Source of the DNA: Gonapodya prolifera JEL478
Taxonomy: Eukaryota > Monoblepharomycota > Monoblepharidomycetes > Monoblepharidales > Gonapodyaceae
NCBI GenBank assembly: GCA_001574975.1
Contig: KQ965755.1
Location: 336,425-400,424 of the forward strand
Reading direction: 5' to 3'
Length of the DNA stretch: 64,000 bases
Shown here: piece after piece, positions 1-9,634 of the stretch
Layout: the number at the start of each line of letters is the position of its first letter
Numbering within the stretch: the stretch's first letter is position 1
The notes under the pieces: model-generated
Database searches by the model: none
Told to the model about the DNA's origin: nothing
What the model saw: only the letters and a program-made list of their open reading frames with translations
Program-made: the position numbers and the translations under genes

Positions 1-26
1 CCCCCCCCCCCCACCACCACCACCAA
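1..26. repeat. Poly-C / CCA simple repeat
   Basis: The window opens with a run of C followed by CCA triplets. It is a low-complexity tract at the 3' end of the relic and may also mark a difficult assembly spot. Confidence 0.8.
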
Positions 27-206
27 ACGGCACGACCCTATCCACATTCGCATCCACCGCATTCTTATCATCCACCACCATCTTTTCCACAATCTCCACC
101 GGCACTGCAACGCCCCTCTTTTTCATCTGCTCCTCCACAGCGCGACCACGCACCCCTGCGCTGTCTTGTCCGTGAACGCTCTCTTGACAAAGTCTGCGAC
201 GGTCAT
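14..206 (-). pseudogene. Deletion relic of a small unknown gene family
   Basis: Reading leftward from an ATG at 206, the first 13 codons give MTVADFVKRAFTD, which matches MTVADLMKKVFTD at the start of the gene at 13704. The reading frame then jumps into a segment that matches the C-terminal part of that same gene: EQMKKRGVAVPVEIVEKMVV here against EQMGKRGISVPKEVVDKMMV there, and both continue into a DANVDR motif. About 220 nt of the middle of the gene is missing, and two bases of length difference next to the junction put the two halves out of frame, so this copy cannot make the family protein. It runs into the C-rich tract at the window edge. The function of the family is unknown. That this is a paralogous relic is direct sequence comparison; that it arose by internal deletion is inference. 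Confidence 0.72.
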
Positions 207-639
207 CGCTTTGCTAAAGGATGTGCTGTGCCCTCAGTCAGGTTCAGAAATGATTCCGATCCGGTTTTCCCGTTTTACCCGTAGCCCCAGGATTGCGTGG
301 CACGAATTGCGACACATGCTGGAGTCTTTTCCTTTTTGACTGGATGTCTACAAAACACGCCCTACAAAAAACTACAAGTCCCGCCCACTGCCCTTGGTCC
401 CGCCTCCCCATTACTTCCACCTCCACCGTCATGTCCACACCCTCAGCCTTTTCAGACCCAGGCTCAACGCCAGTGTCAATCGGTCGCAGGACCTGTCGGA
501 AATGTTGATACTTGACTCGGCGAGTCACATCGACCGAGGGCAAAGGACCCACATCCACTCTCGATATACTCCCCGCACTCGGCGCACCAAACCGACAAGT
601 CCGCGAGCAACGCCGTGCTGTAGTGCGTACTGTCATTTG

Positions 640-1092
640 CAAACGCTGGTGACGGCTGCTGAACGTGGAGCAGTCTATTGTTTTAGGGTTTCTCCGCGAT
701 TACGGCGTGTTACCAGATGAAAATGCACTGGAACGGGCAGCTATGAATTGACAGAGTGATACAATTGAGCTGCTTCGTGAGCGAGGTGCCACAAATGTCC
801 ATGCCGATGCCCTGAATACCGCTATGAAATACAGTCATGCGAACGCAGCTCGGATTCTTGTACAACGTTTACCGTACGAGCTGTCCGTCAGGAGGACTTT
901 TTTGACAAATGCCGCCAACTTGGGACGTGCAGATGTTGTGGAGGCCCTGCGAGATAGTGGAGAGACTTGGGCCTGCAAAGTGACAATGTGATTCACAGCG
1001 TGTCACAATATGGACACGAGAGCGTGCTTTGGGCGTTTAGGGAGCGGCGAGTTGATGTCAACGGAATTCTGGCCGATGCGGAGGGCCGTTAA
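640..1092 (+). pseudogene. Decayed ankyrin-repeat gene
   Basis: Translated pieces read as ankyrin-like helices: an ENALERAAMN segment, then SDTIELLRERGATNVHADAL, NTAMKYSHANAARILVQRL and NAANLGRADVVEALRDSG, ending in a piece with VIHSVSQYGHESVLWAFRE. The spacing of about 30 residues and the recurring A-hydrophobic-x-LL pattern fit ankyrin repeats. An in-frame TGA lies after the ENALERAAMN segment, and the last repeat is in a different frame, so the gene is broken. The stretch 240-640 upstream has no convincing coding sequence. It is probably related to the ankyrin relic at 1.5-2.4 kb and to the copies at 29 and 52 kb, but it is too diverged to say it is a direct copy. Confidence 0.55.
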
Positions 1093-1198
1093 TGACTTGG
1101 AACCCCAGCTACGGACATCTGAGCTCATCGTGCGATAAGACATTATGACTTGGAAACCCATCTACTGACGTCTGAGCTCATCGTACGATAAGAAATTA
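1092..1198. repeat. Two-copy 54-bp tandem repeat
   Basis: Two adjacent copies of a roughly 54-bp unit beginning ATGACTTGGAA and containing TCTGAGCTCATCGT and CGATAAGA lie back to back, with about seven differences between them. They sit just 3' of the decayed ankyrin gene, overlapping its final stop codon. Confidence 0.85.
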
Positions 1199-1399
1199 GA
1201 GTCCCATTTTTAAAATCGATGAAAAAATGGCCAAGCGCGATACCATATCGCTGCTGAAAAAGTGTGCTAATCCCTGTACACCCCGCGTCATGTATACGGA
1301 AAAAAATTCCTCATCCCAATAAGAATAGGTTTTAAAATACACGGAACCTTCAACGATATGTGCATGTGTTCGTTCAGTAGTGTATCCCGATCGTATATA

Positions 1400-1425
1400 C
1401 GTTCCAGCAGAATATATAAACACAC
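1400..1425 (+). promoter_or_regulatory. Possible TATA element before the F-box/ankyrin relic
   Basis: The sequence AATATATAAACACAC occurs about 75 bp upstream of the ATG at 1491. It is a plausible TATA box on position and composition only. Confidence 0.3.
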
Positions 1426-1490
1426 TCCATGTCCCCTTCCGCAGACGCTTCCATCGCAGCCAACGCAGAGTCGAAATCACGCTACCTCCA

Positions 1491-2363
1491 TGTTTGCCCG
1501 CTTGCGGCTTCTCGCCCTCCCAACCGAGCTCATCAACGCGTCGGCGTCTTCTGCGCCGACCACCGCCTGGCGTTCCCCGCATCCGCACTCAACCGCTACC
1601 TCCACGCCATCTTCTCTCTCCCAACGAGCATCGCAACGGGCGCTCTTCGCCATTTCCTGTCGCCAGAAGCAGCTCTGCTTTCTGAATCCCTCTGCGGCGA
1701 CGCGCGCCCGACCTGGCGATTCTGTGCCGGCACATCCCCCACGCCACCTGGACTACAGTTCCCTCCCTCAGACGCGCCGCGTAGGCGGGTCATTTGGCAG
1801 CCGTCCAGTGTCTGTTGGACGCCGGCGCGGACCCCAATGTGGGCTAGAACAACCAGGCTATCGTCGCGGCGGCGTACCAGAAATCAGCCGACATCGTCCG
1901 ACTTCTACTCCACCTCGGCGCAATGAACAAGCAGGAGGCGTTGTTGATGGCTGCCCAATGCGGGAGCGTGGCGTGCGTGCGTGTGCTGCTCGAACATGGC
2001 GCACCTCCCGGACGCACTTATGGTCTGGGGAGGCGTCGTGCAGTTGAGCGTACCGGAGTTCGTCGAGGTGCTGCTCCAGGATGGGCGGGTACGGGCAGTG
2101 ATGCGGACGATGAGAGAACGGGCCCGCGAGCCTTGATTTTCGCGGCCCGGCTCATTCTCAAACACCTACCTGGCCCACAAGCGTTCAAGGACGGGCTGGT
2201 GCTGAATGCTGCGTCACGGTGACACGTAGACGTAGTGAAGGTTTTGTTCGACTGCGGAGCGGACTTGAAGCAATGCGGTGGGGCGGCAATCCGCGTTGCA
2301 ACCGAGAAGGGGCACGGTTTCGTACTGCAGGTTTTCAGGGAGAGGGGTTTCGTGGACTTGTAA
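1491..2363 (+). pseudogene. Decayed F-box/ankyrin-repeat gene
   Basis: An ATG at 1491 opens MFARLRLLALPTELINA, an F-box-like start. The homologous continuation (VGVFCADHRLAFPASALNRY and a segment with SPEAALLSESL) is in another frame. Ankyrin repeats follow: AGHLAAVQCLLDAGADPNVG, an in-frame TAG, NNQAIVAAAYQKSADIVRLL, then EALLMAAQCGSVACVRVLLE. After more frame changes come HVDVVKVLFDCGADLK and a terminal KGHGFVLQVFRERGFVDL before a TAA. The order F-box then ankyrins matches the gene at 51.3-52.7 kb. There are at least two frame changes and two in-frame stops, so it is a pseudogene unless the assembly is poor here. An AATAAA at about 2430 could be its old polyadenylation signal. Confidence 0.65.
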
Positions 2364-4346
2364 GCAACTAAGAAAGGGACTTTGGCTTTGTGATTTGGAC
2401 CACGCAGATATATTAGAGCGTTTAGAAGTAATAAAGGTTTATGCATTGTAATCATCTGTGCTAATAAGATGCAGTCCGCAGTCCAATTTATGCTGAAGCA
2501 GTTGCATCTCCATTCTCCGCTCAACCGGCCGCACCAAACCGTGACCGCCACAAACAAAACGGCTTTCGCCCTCCATTCGGCACTCAAATGAGGGGTCGGA
2601 TATCTGCATGGTGACGTGGCCCGCGAAAAGGGAGGAGGTGTGAGTAATTTGCCCGACCCAACCACGGTACGAAAACCGCCACCGCCCGCGAATACTAGTA
2701 CAACTCACCAAAAGTACTTCTCCACTTGAATTTGTGCTTCACATCCCCCACCAGCTTCAAAATCCTCTGAAACTGAAGTTCCGCCATGGTGCGGAACGTC
2801 TGGTAGCCGCCGAACCGGTCAATCGGCGTTCTGGACGTCCACGAGGCAAGTGTTGCCTCTTGTGGGCGCCGTTGACGCTCGCAGGGCTTCTTTCAAGTCA
2901 AAAAGAAACGGCGTGACCAGAGAGAAGACCGTCGGCATCGTCCAGGGAGGCGGGCGGAGGGGGCGGGACAAAGTAAGACGTGCAAAGACGAAAGCATGCG
3001 CATTGGTGTCGAGCTGAAACCGAGTACGCAGCTCCAAGGCGTCTCCCTCTGCTCAATTCTGTCTTCTGTGAGACGTCGGCAGGATTCAGAGGCCGGGGAC
3101 TCCGGGGGCCAAAAGAGTTGATGCGTGACCCCTGTCACGACCTGCCACCGCTCGCGGTGCTTTCTTTCACAGACTGCAACGTGTCCCATAATCGATGTCC
3201 ATGACCGAAACTCACATTCATCTCCCAACCCCAAGAATTGATGGACTCACCAGACTAGCCGGATGTAACATCCGTTTGACAGGGTTTTTTTTCTGTATAT
3301 ATCGAGAGCGATACCAATAAATCTGACCAAAATGGAGAGATGTCGTGCATGCGCAGTGGTAACAACCTCGGCTGTTCATTCTTCTGGCCACAATGAACAG
3401 GTCACACAACCAACCCAAATGTAAATGAAACCTCCAAGTCCTGTTGACTGAGGGTCTCGGGCGACATTCGCTACCACTCGAAGCCAATTGTTTGTCACCG
3501 ATTAAGAAGGCATCGTTGGGCCCCGGCCGCACGCCCAAATCCCAGTGGAGATGTTCGGAGATGACTCGTGTGAGAAGATGCACGGAGAAGCTTGTAAGTA
3601 GGTCGGGCTCGTGCATCTTTTCAACCGAGTCAGGATCACGTCTTGGCAGTCGGCGACGTACTCTGCCGCAATCGCCATTGGTTCTGCGATGAACTGCCCA
3701 AGATATTACATCACAGCTGAGAACCTTGTGAAGAATAAGTGGCCCTTATGTCTGGGAGGTACTCTGGAGAAGTCCGCCCAACACCAATCCTAGGAGCCCA
3801 TGTTGTTGTGAGAGGGCTGGAGGATTGTTGTTGGGCCGACTTCCCAAACATACTTTTCCCTGTGAACACTGGGTCAGCTATTCCCTGATCCAGGGGATTG
3901 CAAAGCAGACGAGCATTGACGTAACACATGTATAGGTGCGAGTTACGTCAATATTCGTCGGCTTCGTAAGCTTAGTTAAAAGTGAATAAATATAGTTTTT
4001 TAAGAAGTACCTATAAAGTTCCGTCCGGCTTCTGCATCTCCAATCTACAGCCCCCCGTCCCGTTTTTTTTTTTTTTTTTTTTTGCACGGCAGATGGAGGG
4101 TGGACCAGTGGTACGAGACACATGCTGCGTTTTCGGGGACTGTATCAGACGTGGATGGCAACAGTGCGTTATCAAGCTCTGATCGCTCTTTCCTTTTCCT
4201 TACAGAAGACTGACAATAAAAACTAAACAAAAATTACGCTAGAATAAAAAAGAAGAGAAATAATTTAAGCTGTGATTCATGTATAAATACGAATCTATCA
4301 TGATCAAAGGTGAGGTATTCAAACGTTCCATTCGAATACGCTCAAT
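2364..4346. other. Unassigned stretch, possible minus-strand gene remnants
   Basis: I cannot assign a gene here. On the minus strand between about 3234 and 2680 the translation contains protein-like pieces (for example GYQTFRTMAELQFQRILKLV near 2790), but they are separated by stops and no splice pattern that I trust joins them. A second minus-strand ATG at about 3682 opens MAIAAEYVADCQDVILTRLK and then meets a possible donor or a stop. A run of more than 20 T lies at 4060-4083. The stretch also contains the 3' flank of the ZZ-RING gene, including TTTGTTTAGTTTTTATT (minus strand, near 4215) that recurs next to the second ZZ gene. Confidence 0.35.
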
Positions 4347-6691
4347 TCAATCACTCACCAGTCCAGTGTTTAACTTCCGACAGAGCGGACAAGTCGAATG
4401 CGGGACTTTGGAACACTCTCCACACAACGCCAGATGTCCGCTGGTAACTTTTAGTGAGCAACATTCCCAAGCTATTCAAATGAGGTGAGCACAAGCCACT
4501 TACCATGCAACGAACGCCATCGAACGCGGAAGACTCAAGCAAATGACACACTCCGAGCCTCCGCCAGCAGTCTGCACTGGACCTCCAGAAACCACTGCAG
4601 TTTGCGTCGAACCATTCTTCTTAACGTGAGCAGATGCTTGTTCGCGCTCCATCTGCAACGCCGCCTGCGTCAAGCTTTTCAAAGTCAGAGATGCGCCAGC
4701 GTCAAGCAGCTTCTCGGCCGCATCTGCAACATGCTTGAATGAATGGCCCGTCAAATCCTTGACCGTTGTGATGAGCTCCGCCATGCTCTGCTGCAGCTGT
4801 TGATGATTTGTCATGGATGTTACAGAGGAGGAAGTCAAACCGCTAGTGGTGCGCTGGAGAACCTGTTCACGTGTCGCGGAGCCTTGGTCAAGATGTGATC
4901 CCTGTCACGCAGTTGCCAGATGTTTGTTTTTGTTTGGAATACAGGAATCCGAAGCCAACATCACCTCCGAATTGTCTTTCTGTAACAACACAAGTTCGAA
5001 ATCTCGATGCAATGGTCCAAAATCGCTTTCTTGGAAGCAATCTTCGCACTCAATATGGTTATGATCGCCCGAGGTATGGCACTGAGAACGACGACAAAAG
5101 ATAGTCAACGGTGATTCGTGACGTAATATCCGTATCGCAGCAAATTTGTATTTCCCACCCTCAACCACGCGTGCAAGTTGGTCTTTCGACAGATGGAGCA
5201 CGTAGCTTGACCACCCACGAAAAAAGACTCCGACCCGCTCATTTGCGATCGATCTCGTGATTGTATGAGGAAAGCTGGTGGATACACAAGACCGAATTCA
5301 TGACCGGGGTGAACACTGCCTCGGAACCTATAACACGATCCACAGAGATCGTAGTCCGGACACGATTGGCACTGGGAGTGGCGAGGATGGTCGAGCCGCG
5401 CCCGAACACGTTTTCAAATGCAAGTGACCCAGCTGCGCGTGCGAGTCAGAGTACCCACCTTGAATCTGCTATCAAATCCCTTACGATCGCAATTATCACA
5501 TGTAACCAACTCCCAAAAATTCCTTTGATCGAGAACCGGCGGGCGTGGTTGACCTCGCGGCTGCGGATGCAGGAGGCGGAATGTATGCTGTGGGTGGATG
5601 TACGCCACACTTCCGAAGCAAGAGTTGCATAAGTCGTAATCTGGGCATTCGGCACACTTGAGCGCGTTAGGGGGACAGGGGACAAGATATTTAGAGTGAG
5701 AGGTCGACGTTGAAGAGACAAGATGGCGGAGCACTGACTTTGTATCGTTGCGGGATGTTTTCCAATCCACAATGATCACAAAAAATACCGTGCCACACAG
5801 GAGTCGAGTGCTATGAGCCATCGTTGAGATCTTAATTTCGACAGTAGGAGAATCCGTAAACTTCAGGAGTAACAATCAACCCACGTCGGCGTCAACAGCC
5901 GCCGGGTACCGAAGCCCAAACTGATGTCCAGGATGAATATATGCCGCACTTTTATGGCAAGTTTTGCAGAGGTCATAGTTTGGACAGGTGCGACACTTGA
6001 ACCGTTCCTGGACTCCTTGCACACCGCAACCATCACAAGATACGGTCGGCCAAGGTACCCCCCGTTGAGACAGGGCGATTTCTCTTGCAAACGGAGGTTG
6101 CTGCACATGCACAGGAATTAAAATCTCAATAAATGCGAGGTGAAATCCCTTCAAATTGTGAATTGTAAAACTCACGACGGGGATGTTTGGAGCGGTCGTT
6201 GGGGGCAAAAACAATCGAAACTGATGTCCCGGATGCCTCCTCAGAACATTTCTGAAGCAGTTTGTGCAAAGATCGTAGTCTGGGCAGCTTTGGCACTTGT
6301 ACCGCTCGTGCAGGCCAGTAGAAAGGCATCCATCGCAATGCACACCAGGCCACACAGGTCTTCGATCTCCAAACGTGGTTGCTAGCAACTGGTCTTAGTG
6401 ACATATTCACATACCGTTCAAGTTGAGGGTATCTGACTCACTGTCGCCCCGCCTCGGCAGCGGCATCACTAATCCAAACCGGTGCCCCGGATGTATCCTC
6501 TCCGCATCGCCGTAGCACTGCTTGCAGAGATCGAAGTCCGCACACACCAGACACTTGAAGCGTTCTAAAAGGCCGTGCAAGCGGCAACGGTCGCAGTAGA
6601 CTGTCGGCCACATTGGTGCTGCTCCGGATTGTGTTTGCCCGACTGGGTTCGATCGAGGCGGAGGCCGCAGGTTTTTAAAGTCGCGAGACAT
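4347..6691 (-). CDS. Multi-ZZ zinc-finger protein with C-terminal RING (putative E3 ubiquitin ligase)
   Basis: The ATG at 6691 opens MSRDFKNLRPPP. Six ZZ-type zinc fingers follow across several exons: near 6470-6630 (YCDRCRLHGLLERFKC), 6215-6345 (HCDGCLSTGLHERYKC), 5920-6060 (SCDGCGVQGVQERFKC), 5645-5805 (CDHCGLENIPQRYK, then CAECPDYDLC after an intron), 5300-5500 (CDNCDRKGFDSRFK, then CQSCPDYDLCGSCY) and a divergent sixth at 5000-5220 (CSICRKTNLHAWL with CEDCF). Most keep the ZZ hallmark DLCxxCxxxxxxxHPxH. After an intron (GAG|GTGATG to GACAG|GGATCA) comes a helical linker rich in A, Q and T, then a C3HC4 RING: ECVICLSLPRSMAFVACGHL, a CGEC pair and CPLC. The RING is split by the intron 4441-4503 (GTAAGT...CCAG), which rejoins the CGH triplet exactly. 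ZZ plus RING recalls Mind-bomb-type E3 ligases; substrates cannot be told. The last intron may be followed by another short exon instead of the stop at 4347. Confidence 0.72.
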
Positions 6692-6954
6692 GCGTATAGG
6701 GAAATGGGGATCTCCGCTTGTGCGCACCGAGGTGCCGGGCGTTTTTTCGGTGTGTTGCTCTGTCGCTTAGGACGGCTAAACTTGACTATGTTCTGAAGCT
6801 TTCAGATGATGAATTTCAAGATTTCACAACGATATCAAAAAGCGTTCCACGGCTGAAGAAGTACGACATTGTTCGATTGCAAGTGGGCTACAAGCCCAGT
6901 GCCTAAAGAACTGCCCGTTATGGGTAAATCTGTAGCAACAACCACCAAGAAACG

Positions 6955-7410
6955 TCAGTATTTCTGCTTTCTGCGTTCCCCACCCCAAACCAGCACGCAC
7001 TTACCCGACAGCGTTACATACAAATAATCTTCCCCGTAACGTACCGCGCCTCTTCGCTCGCCAAGTACAAGCACGCGTGTGCGACGCCGGACGGGAGCCC
7101 GACGAACCCTAATGGAACTGTCGCGCCGACGGTGGCGAAGGATGTCGGGTCTGGAGCAAAGGTTTCCACGGCGAGTTTTTGCATCCATCCTAGTGGTCGT
7201 GTGGTCGAGTGGTGTTGTTTGGGAGAAAGAAGAGCGATTGGCAAGAGACCTAACTTTCTGCACGACGATACACCCGATGTCCTCGACGATGTCAGCTCGG
7301 TGGCAAAGGATGTCGAGGGCCCCTCAACAGCGTGCATGGAGGTCACGTAGATACCAAGAGAGGGGATCGCTGGAAGATGGGGGCGTTCCGTGAGATGAAG
7401 CGTCGATTGG
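6955..7410 (-). pseudogene. 3' remnant of a short-chain dehydrogenase/reductase
   Basis: This matches the 3' half of the intact SDR gene at 9635-10984. LGIYVTSMHAVEG here corresponds to LGIYVASKHAVEG there, so the catalytic lysine of the YxxxK motif is a methionine. Further left are TVGATVPLGFVGLPSGVAHA and YLASEEARYVTGK, matching the C-terminal exon of the intact gene. After that the frame stops and the last part is degenerate. Everything 5' of the YxxxK exon, including the nucleotide-binding TGxxxGIG motif, is absent. It lies immediately upstream of the intact ZZ-RING gene, the same order as the intact SDR and second ZZ gene, so it is part of a segmental tandem duplication. Confidence 0.8.
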
Positions 7411-7619
7411 CGCGTTGCAGCTAAGAAGGAGCACGACAGAGTGCTGCAGATTTGGGTCTTGTATTGTAGATCATGTCGAGGACTTGCAGTAAATCAATCC
7501 AAATAGTGCCATTGGATATTGAATGGCAAAAGTCTTTGTTTGTCTTGGTGCTACAATGGTACGCGAGCGAATATATAGGTACCATTACATAAATGCCACG
7601 TCGTGGCGGCGAATAAAAA
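7411..7619. other. Spacer between the two duplicated units
   Basis: About 200 bp with no coding signal and no match that I can see to either unit. It marks the approximate junction between the copy at 4.2-7.4 kb and the copy at 7.6-10.1 kb. Confidence 0.5.
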
Positions 7620-9385
7620 AACTAAACAAGAATATTGGTTGGAAATAACGTTAGGCTGTGATCCCTGTCAGGATGTGAGATATGAGGTTTTCGCCATTGG
7701 GTTCGAATATAAGAACCCGAAGTCGTCCTCACCTCAGTTTCTTTCTGTAACAGCGCAAGTTCCCAATTCCGATGTGACGATCCGTAATCGTTTCCTTGGA
7801 AGCAATCTTCACACACATTATGACCATGGTCACCATAGGTGTGGCACTGAAGTGGACGACGAAAATTAATCAGTAAGTCATATATATTCGTGCTGTTGCA
7901 GTTGTTACGATCTTCCACCTTCAACCACTCCTGCAGGTTCGTTTTTCGGCAGGTGGAGCACGTGACATAGCTATAAATGAAAGACTGCGGCCGCTTGACT
8001 GTTGCGATCGCTCCACGGATCGTACGCTTGACTCTGTCGGGTACAAGACAGAACTCATGGCCTGGATGGACATTGCCTCGGAACTTGTAACACGATCCAC
8101 AGAGATCGTAGTTCGCGCACGATAGGCACTGGGTGGCGGCGAGTTCAATTGAGCCTCGTAGTTCGAAAAGTGACTGGGGCTTGTCGCAGGACACACCTTG
8201 AATCTGCTGTCTAGTCCCTTACGATCACACATAACTGGAGTCCAGAAAATTCCTCTGCTCAAGAACCGGTGGCCGTTTTTCCGGCTCCGGATGCAGGAGG
8301 CGGAACGAATGGTGGGTGGACGTACGCTACACTGGCAGCAGGATTGGCGTTGGTCGTAGTCAGGGCATTCGGCACACTTGAGCGGTGTAGGGGGACAAGC
8401 AAAAAGATGGTGAGGTTTGGATGATTAGCAGTAGAGTTTGGCGTGAAGTGGAAGTTGAAGGCGAAGAACGGACCTTGAATCATTCCTGGATGTTTTCAGT
8501 CCCACAATAATCGCAAACCACACCGTGCCATACAGGAGTCGCAAACTATGACCAACCATTGAGATCAAATCAATATCAACATCGAGTGTGTAGATTAGAG
8601 AATCTATAAATTTCAGAAGCAACGGCCAACCCACGTTCACGTCAATCCCTAAGCGGTACCAAAGTCCAAACGGGTGCCCCGGATGGACATACGCCGCGCT
8701 CTTATGGCAGGTCTTGCAGAGGTCGTAGTTTGGGCAGATTCGACACTTGAAACGTTCCTGGAGTCCTTGCACACCGCAGCCGTCACAGGAAAGAGACCGC
8801 CACGTTACCTTCGGTTGACGTGGGCCGATTTCCCTCGCTGATTGAGGATGATACATAAAATCTATTGAATACGAGGTGAAATACACGTGAAATCGAAATT
8901 TGAACTCACCGCACGGAACATCGGAGTTGTTGGGGGCGAAAACAGCCGAAATTGATGTCCCAGATGCCGCCTCAGAACATCTCTGAAACAATTCGTGCAG
9001 ACGTCGTAGTTTGGGCAGCTCTGGCACTTGTACCGCTGGTGGAGGCCAGTGGAAAGGCAACCGTCGCAATGGACATCCTGCCACACAGGTCTTTGGCCAC
9101 CATACATCGATCGTTGTGCTCGCAACTGATTTTAGCGGCGCGTCGACATACCGCTGAAGTTGAGGCCGTCGGACTCACTGCCACCATCAACCCAAACCAG
9201 TGCTCATATTCAGGATGGATCCTCGCCGCATCCCCGTGACACTGTCTGCAAAGATCAAAGTCCGGACAAACCAGACACTTTAAACGATTAGAGAGGCCAT
9301 GCAAACGGCAACCGTCGCAGTGAACTGTGGGCCACAATGTCGATTGAGGTGATGGCAGGAGGTTTGTGAAATCGATGCGAGACAT
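7620..9385 (-). pseudogene. Second multi-ZZ zinc-finger gene, decaying and lacking the RING
   Basis: The ATG at 9385 opens MSRIDFTN, and the gene follows the intact ZZ-RING gene exon by exon: HCDGCRLHGLSNRLKC, HCDGCLSTGLHQRYKC, SCDGCGVQGLQERFKC, CDYCGTENIQE, CLSCANYDLCGSCYKF and CSTCRKTNLQEWL with CEDCF. It carries several lesions relative to its neighbour: a shift after HWFGLM at the end of finger 1, an in-frame TGA at 8480-8482 in finger 4, a shift in the second half of finger 4 (the HPxH part falls in another frame), and loss of one CxxC cysteine pair in finger 5 (VMCDRKG against VTCDNCDRKG). After the last shared exon (LLQKETE, donor GTGAGGACG, acceptor TGACAG) the coding match ends: the linker and RING are missing and the sequence joins a stretch resembling the 3' flank of the intact gene. 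It is most simply a non-functional copy. Confidence 0.75.
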
Positions 9386-9634
9386 TGCGTAAGGTAAATG
9401 GGGGTCACTGCGTGGGCGTGCCGAGGGGATTGGCTTTTTGGTTGTGTTGCACTGTCACCCAGCACGCCTGAACTTCTCTTCTCTCATTCAGTTTTCTTTA
9501 GGGCATTATGATTTTGAGACATACCCATATCAAAAGGTTACACGTTTTACAAAGTACAAGATTATTATATTGCAACTGGCCGGGTACCAGTGTCAACAGT
9601 GTCGAAGCAACTGCCGCTAGCTCCACACGCGCCG

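Noticed and set aside
4060-4083. Long poly-T run as the tail of a retroposed copy
   Set aside because: No target-site duplication or processed-gene match was seen next to it, so it remains a simple homopolymer.
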